Assembly: GCA_009777845.1 (NCBI GenBank)
Contig: WRLD01000020.1
Span: forward strand, 1-52,526
DNA from: Defluviitaleaceae bacterium
Lineage (GTDB): Bacteria; Bacillota; Clostridia; Lachnospirales; WQUN01
Length of the DNA stretch: 52,526 nucleotides
Direction: 5' to 3'
Numbering within the stretch: position 1 is the first letter of the stretch; each line of letters starts with the position of its first letter. The notes beneath the pieces were generated by a model. It saw only the letters and a program-made list of their open reading frames with translations. It was not told the origin of the DNA and searched no databases. Shown here in pieces: positions 48,751 to 52,526 of the stretch. The position numbers and the translations under genes are program-made.

Positions 48751-49344
48751 TTATGGCAAATTATATTCTAGGTTTTCGTTCAACGGATTAAAATAGCCCT
48801 TAATGCAGTTTGGGTTTCTCACACATATTTGTATATGTGTTTTGGCTTTAAAGCCCGAGCCGGGATAGACATTTGCACCCTCGATAAAAAGACCTCTGAC
48901 TGAATCGAAAGGCTTCTTTTTAAGGTTGGTGGCTATATCATGCGCTTGCTCTATTACAGCACAATCTAATTTTCTCAAAAGTTTATCCGCACCGCCTGTA
49001 TTTTTGGGCATTTCTCGATTTTCCGAGTGACATCTTGATTCTAATGCGTGGTATCCCGATTTCAGCATATCGATAAACTTGGAATCCTTCAGATTCATAC
49101 ATCTGCCCAAATCAATTACTGCACCTATTACCGCAGGGGTTTTATATTTGCCTAGTTTAACTTGTTCCTCTGCCCACTCAAAAGCGCGCTGTCTGTTTGA
49201 TTCCCAAAAATAAATGCCATTGCCTAACCAGTCATAATCATTCATGCTTGGTTTGAGGTGATTGCCATTTATTAAGACATCGTTATACGTGCTTATGTCG
49301 CACCCGTGAAAGGCAAGAATTAAATGCGGTAGCTTATCGTACAT
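48751..49344 (-). CDS. Probable ADP-ribosyltransferase-like toxin
   Basis: The 197-aa protein begins LILAFHGCDISTYNDVL and then has DYDWLGNGIYFWESNRQRAF. The pairing of FHG with GxGIYFxE and a following Ala/Trp helix is like the His and Tyr motifs of PARP/diphtheria-toxin-type (H-Y-E) ADP-ribosyltransferases. A C-terminal VRGLFIEGANVYPGSGF could supply the third motif. It overlaps the small upstream gene by 11 bp, a toxin-antitoxin layout. The fold call is by motif only and needs structure comparison. Confidence 0.55.
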   Translation of the reverse strand: MYDKLPHLILAFHGCDISTYNDVLINGNHLKPSMNDYDWLGNGIYFWESNRQRAFEWAEEQVKLGKYKTPAVIGAVIDLGRCMNLKDSKFIDMLKSGYHALESRCHSENREMPKNTGGADKLLRKLDCAVIEQAHDIATNLKKKPFDSVRGLFIEGANVYPGSGFKAKTHIQICVRNPNCIKGYFNPLNENLEYNLP

Positions 49345-49507
49345 CGCCTATTACACCCCTGTAATACTCCGCTACTTCGCCATCTTCGGTTAAAATACCA
49401 GTACGAATAAGAGCGGCTCTGGATTCTTCTTTAGTTTCATTTTTTACGACATTTTCCACGTAATCTTCCATTTCCTTGATAAGCTCTGCCAATTCGCGTT
49501 CTCCCAT
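49334..49507 (-). CDS. Probable antitoxin for the ART-like protein
   Basis: The 57-aa acidic protein (ELAELIKEMEDYVENVVKNE, then AALIRTGILTEDGEVAEYYR) precedes and overlaps the ART-like gene. The 'GILTEDG' ending is a pattern I associate with short antitoxins. GGAGGTG lies seven bases before the ATG at 49507; a GTG at 49516 is inside that site. Confidence 0.6.
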   Translation of the reverse strand: MGERELAELIKEMEDYVENVVKNETKEESRAALIRTGILTEDGEVAEYYRGVIGDVR

Positions 49508-49542
49508 GTAAAGCACCTCCGTGTCCTAAATAACACCTAACT

Positions 49543-50445
49543 CTATCTTACTATATATTCTCGCAAAATACCATAAATATTTTCAAGCTCGGTGATTTCT
49601 GTGCTAAGAATATATGTGTCCAAATCGCCAAACACGCTATCAATAACTCGATAAAAATCGTCCTCCGCAACAAGAGTATATCCCTTCGGTGTCGTGTATT
49701 CTTCGTGCCATATTTGGGTGTGTTCCTCGTACCATGCTTGGGCGCGTTCTGAATCGGGAAATTCTATAGGGGTTACATCTACGCCGCGTATATAATGGAG
49801 GGAAATCTGCTCTGGTGTATAATCTTCATATGCGGAAACCTCGTTGTACAATACGTAATCATTCATAACGACTAAATTATAGCGAGTATGTCCACTTTCC
49901 CCTGTTACAAGAATCATGCCCTTTTGAGAATTTGGCGGTGTGCAAATTTCATTTCTGCCGCCGATAAATTCGCCAAATTCCAGCGGTATTATTGTGTTTT
50001 CGTCAAATGTATATGCGGAATAGGCGTGAAAAAAGCCTTGAGGTTGATTTTTCCAGATGAATAGCTCGGGTACGCCGTCTAAGTCAATATCGTACAGGGA
50101 AAATGAACCTGCGAGCCTTTCTTCTTCACAGGCATCATGTGGAAACAGTGCCTTTCCGACATATTCCTGCAATAATTCTGTATATGCTTCCTGCCATGAT
50201 TGCCATGATTGTGATAGCAGGTGTGTGGTATTTGGGGGTTGTTCGAGGGCTTCCGTAGTGGCTTCCGCAGTGGCTTCTTCGGTAATTTCTTCGAGGACTT
50301 CCTCAGTAGCTTCTTCTGTGACTTCTTCGTTAGCCTCCGCAATAACTTCTTCGGGAACATGGTTATCAACAGGCGTATATTGCTTTGAGCAACCAGTAAA
50401 TACAACAAATAAAAATACAAGTAATACGCTTATTTTCTGTTTCAT
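49543..50445 (-). CDS. Putative lipoprotein with Glu/Thr-rich linker
   Basis: The 300-aa protein has a lipoprotein signal (VVFTGCSK, Cys near residue 19), a Glu/Ala/Thr-rich tract at ~32-67 (EEVTEEATEEVLEEITEEAT), and a globular domain with LYDIDLDGVPELFIW, the same loop type as in the lipoprotein at 48.0 kb. Function unknown. The ATG at 50445 overlaps the murI stop by 4 bp, with GGAGGGGG upstream. Confidence 0.75.
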   Translation of the reverse strand: MKQKISVLLVFLFVVFTGCSKQYTPVDNHVPEEVIAEANEEVTEEATEEVLEEITEEATAEATTEALEQPPNTTHLLSQSWQSWQEAYTELLQEYVGKALFPHDACEEERLAGSFSLYDIDLDGVPELFIWKNQPQGFFHAYSAYTFDENTIIPLEFGEFIGGRNEICTPPNSQKGMILVTGESGHTRYNLVVMNDYVLYNEVSAYEDYTPEQISLHYIRGVDVTPIEFPDSERAQAWYEEHTQIWHEEYTTPKGYTLVAEDDFYRVIDSVFGDLDTYILSTEITELENIYGILREYIVR

Positions 50446-51245
50446 TGTGACGTACCCCCTCCTAAATTCTTCCATTGCTCCACGCTACACCCCTCCCCCA
50501 AAATAACCCTAGCCAAATCACCGAACCCCTCAGGCTCGCCGCTCGTATAATATTCGATAATCGCCTTATCCCCCTCTGTACATTGCCGCGCCCCAAGCTG
50601 CTCCTTAGCCGCCCGCGCAGTAGCAACAGCAGGATTTATAAAAATAATATCACCAAGCACCTCGCCAAGCGCGTCCGTAAACAGCGGATAATGCGTACAG
50701 CCCAAAATCAGCGCGTTCACCTTGCCCTTTAAATCGGCGAGATAATTCTCGGCGGCAAAGGTAACTAGCGGATTGTTATTGCCCAAGCCTGCCTCCGCCA
50801 TAGGCGCGAACAGCGGACAGGCGCGCGTGTACAGCTTAATGTCGGGCAGTTTTTGTGCCAATAGACGTGCAAACAGACCGCTTTTTATGGTAGCCGAGGT
50901 GGCGATAAAAACGGGCTTTATGTCCTTTTGTGCCGCAAGCTCGCATGTGGCAAGCACGGCGGGTCGAATTGTGTCAATAATAGGCAGGCCGTCAAACTCT
51001 CGTTTCAGTTGTTCAAACGAGGTAGACGAGCTTGTTCCGCAAGCCATTACGACCGCTTTCACGCCCTTTGACACAAAAAAACTGATTATTTCTCTGCCGT
51101 GGCTTATTAGGGTTTCTGTGTCCTTGCCGCCGTAAGGGGCGCGCGCGGTGTCGCCGAAGTAAATTATGTCCTGCGTCGGCATTATTTTTCGTATTTCTTG
51201 TACAACTGTAAGGCCGCCAACGCCAGAGTCGAATACGCCTATCAT
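50442..51245 (-). CDS. murI: Glutamate racemase
   Basis: MurI makes D-glutamate for peptidoglycan. The 267-aa protein has IGVFDSGVGGLTVVQEI, FGDTARAPYG, the first catalytic Cys in VVMACGTSSS (usually ACNTAS, so Asn is Gly here) and the second in LILGCTHYPL. The ATG overlaps the ddl stop (ATGA); upstream in-frame starts lie inside ddl. Together with ddl and the M15/SpoIID genes it reflects an ordinary Gram-positive wall. Confidence 0.93.
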   Translation of the reverse strand: MIGVFDSGVGGLTVVQEIRKIMPTQDIIYFGDTARAPYGGKDTETLISHGREIISFFVSKGVKAVVMACGTSSSTSFEQLKREFDGLPIIDTIRPAVLATCELAAQKDIKPVFIATSATIKSGLFARLLAQKLPDIKLYTRACPLFAPMAEAGLGNNNPLVTFAAENYLADLKGKVNALILGCTHYPLFTDALGEVLGDIIFINPAVATARAAKEQLGARQCTEGDKAIIEYYTSGEPEGFGDLARVILGEGCSVEQWKNLGGGTSQ

Positions 51246-52285
51246 GCCAACGCGATTTCTATAAGCCGTAAGAATAATTCTTGCCGCGGAACGCCGCTTG
51301 CTTCCCACATTTTTGTGTACATGCTTATGGGCGTAAAGCCTGGCACGGTGTTTACCTCGTTGAACAGCACGCGGTTGTTTTCGTCCACAAAAAAGTCTAC
51401 ACGCGACAAGCCCTTTCCGCCTATAGCGCGGAAAATTTCCAGCGCGTAGTCCTGTAGCTGCTTGACGGTTTCCTTTGGCAGCTTGGCGGGAACAACCGTC
51501 TGCGATTTTGGGTTTTCGTATTTTGCTTCGTAGTCGTAAAAATCGCCTGCGGCAAGCACCTCGCCTGGCACGCTCGCTTTTGCCGACTGGGAAAAGCCAA
51601 GCACGCCTACCTCTATTTCGCGCCCTTTTACCGCCTTTTCCACAACTATGCGCGCGGAATAATTTAGCGCGTTTTGTATCGCCTCGGTTAGCTGATTGCG
51701 GTTTTCCACACGGGAAATTCCTATAGACGAGCCGCCCGTAGACGGCTTTACAAAGCAGGGATAGCCGATTTTGTATCGTATTTTTTTAAGCGCGGCGGAC
51801 AGGTCGGCATTTACTTCCTCGCCGTCAAGAACCAAAAAGTCCGCTTGCGGAATTTTCAGAGCCTTTACCACGAGTTTCATTATGGCTTTGTCCATGGCTA
51901 CCGCCGATGCCGCCACATTGCAGCCCACATACGGAATACCTGCAAGCTCGCAAAGCCCTTGGATTGTGCCGTCCTCGCCGTTTTGCCCATGTAAAACAGG
52001 AAAAACCACGTCCACCGGTACCGTTTTGATTTTCTCGGAAACAATCCGCAACAGCCCGCGGTTTACCCTATCTGGGCTTAAAACGGCAGGCGTGCCGAAT
52101 TTTTCCCAGTTCATGGAAGAAATATTGTCCAGCTTTCCGTCATACATCAGCCATTTGCCTGCGCGGGTGATATACACAGGTATAACCGTGTGGCCGTTAA
52201 GCCCGTTTAGCACGGAGTTTACGCTTTCCTTGGATATATCATGCTCGGGCGAACAGCCGCCGAATAATACTAATACGTTTTTCAT
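51242..52285 (-). CDS. ddl: D-alanine--D-alanine ligase
   Basis: Ddl joins two D-Ala for the peptidoglycan stem. The 347-aa ATP-grasp enzyme has VLFGGCSPEHDISKESVNSV, LHGQNGEDGTIQGLCELAGI, FVKPSTGGSSIGISRV, and SRVDFFVDENNRVLFNEVNT then PGFTPISMY. CCGAGGTG precedes the ATG. It overlaps murI by 4 bp, forming a ddl-murI-lipoprotein operon. Confidence 0.96.
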   Translation of the reverse strand: MKNVLVLFGGCSPEHDISKESVNSVLNGLNGHTVIPVYITRAGKWLMYDGKLDNISSMNWEKFGTPAVLSPDRVNRGLLRIVSEKIKTVPVDVVFPVLHGQNGEDGTIQGLCELAGIPYVGCNVAASAVAMDKAIMKLVVKALKIPQADFLVLDGEEVNADLSAALKKIRYKIGYPCFVKPSTGGSSIGISRVENRNQLTEAIQNALNYSARIVVEKAVKGREIEVGVLGFSQSAKASVPGEVLAAGDFYDYEAKYENPKSQTVVPAKLPKETVKQLQDYALEIFRAIGGKGLSRVDFFVDENNRVLFNEVNTVPGFTPISMYTKMWEASGVPRQELFLRLIEIALA

Positions 52286-52360
52286 TTAACACCTCGGTTA
52301 GTTTTTTATAGTATATGCGAGAATTGGTAAATACGCACATCATATATTCGTTTGGATTTT

Positions 52361-52526
52361 TAGAAGTTGTGTTCATAGCCCAAAATGCCGAATTGTCGCG
52401 GCGAATTTTCGCCAATCAAGGAGGGTTTCGCGCCGCGTGCTAGAGGCACGCAAGCGAAATCCCGACGCAGAGTGGCGGAAATTCGACCGACAAGGCGGCG
52501 TTGAGCGGCTATGAACACAGCTTCTA
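52361..52526. repeat. F element: ~166-bp long imperfect palindrome
   Basis: TAGAAGTTGTGTTCATAGCC at the left matches the reverse complement of GGCTATGAACACAGCTTCTA at the window end with one mismatch. The pairing continues inward (TTGTCG..CGAATTTTCGCCA with TGGCGGAAATTCG..CGACAA), to an inner stem GTTTCGCG..CGTGC / GCACG..GCGAAATC. It could be a MITE or a structured RNA; the right border is at or beyond the window edge. Confidence 0.75.

Overview
The window looks like a chromosomal stretch from an anaerobic, low-to-mid GC member of the Bacillota (Clostridia-like). The evidence is a SpoIID-type protein, a Noc/ParB protein, the era-yqzL-recO gene order, an anaerobic ribonucleotide reductase (NrdD), an [FeFe]-hydrogenase-like chemoreceptor, an EFR1-type flavodoxin/ferredoxin protein, strong Shine-Dalgarno sequences, and no respiratory or outer-membrane genes. 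No tRNA, rRNA or CRISPR array was seen.

Layout. 0.6-4.7 kb (+): SpoIID-like protein, queA, a NIF3/CutA-like small protein, a helix-turn-helix protein and a copper-amine-oxidase-N-domain lipoprotein. 4.6-11.5 kb (-): an unusual accessory cassette, read from an HTH regulator with a long leader through a 473-aa Ser-rich beta-type protein, a 572-aa helical protein with a central hydrophobic hairpin, a 251-aa coiled coil and a papain-like peptidase. After a repeat element come a SLATT two-TM protein and an overlapping M15 cell-wall peptidase. 11.8-12.5 kb (+): a DUF6870 gene and a frameshifted, truncated serine recombinase, the remains of a mobile element. 12.5-14.2 kb (+): an orphan PilN-like protein and a DUF2971 protein. 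14.3-18.9 kb (-): leuS and a GT-C membrane protein. 19.5-24.4 kb (+): glgB and the hydrogenase-like chemoreceptor. 25-34.4 kb (-): asnB, an SRPBCC protein, a GNAT protein, nrdD, a quinone reductase, a DUF1232 protein, dnaB and rplI. 35.5-40 kb (mixed): TM2 protein, transglutaminase, methyltransferase/HxlR divergent pair, EFR1 protein and a PIN toxin-antitoxin pair. 40-45 kb (-): era, yqzL, recO, a lipoprotein, folC and an ECF folate S component. 45-52.3 kb: a broken TM gene, a small membrane protein, noc, ung, lipoproteins, a probable ADP-ribosyltransferase-like toxin with antitoxin, murI and ddl.

Repeats. Almost every larger intergenic space is filled with a few modular repeat families, named here A-F. 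A is a ~113-bp MITE-like element with TTGTAGGGG/CCCCTACAA ends. B is a degenerate CGGATTT/AAATCCG array, often in a ~250-bp composite form. C is a ~170-bp inverted repeat carrying 'cagaggcacagagg' arms. D is a 15-bp-stem hairpin nested in A copies. E lies inside two reading frames, like the Rickettsia palindromic elements. F is a ~166-bp palindrome at the right end.

The best candidate for an undescribed system is the 4.6-11.5 kb cassette. My reading is a set of cytoplasmic (signal-less) coiled-coil, possibly pore-forming proteins under a dedicated regulator and an attenuated leader, paired with a SLATT/M15 module that resembles a holin/endolysin pair. The gene content and overlaps are seen directly; the functional reading is inference.
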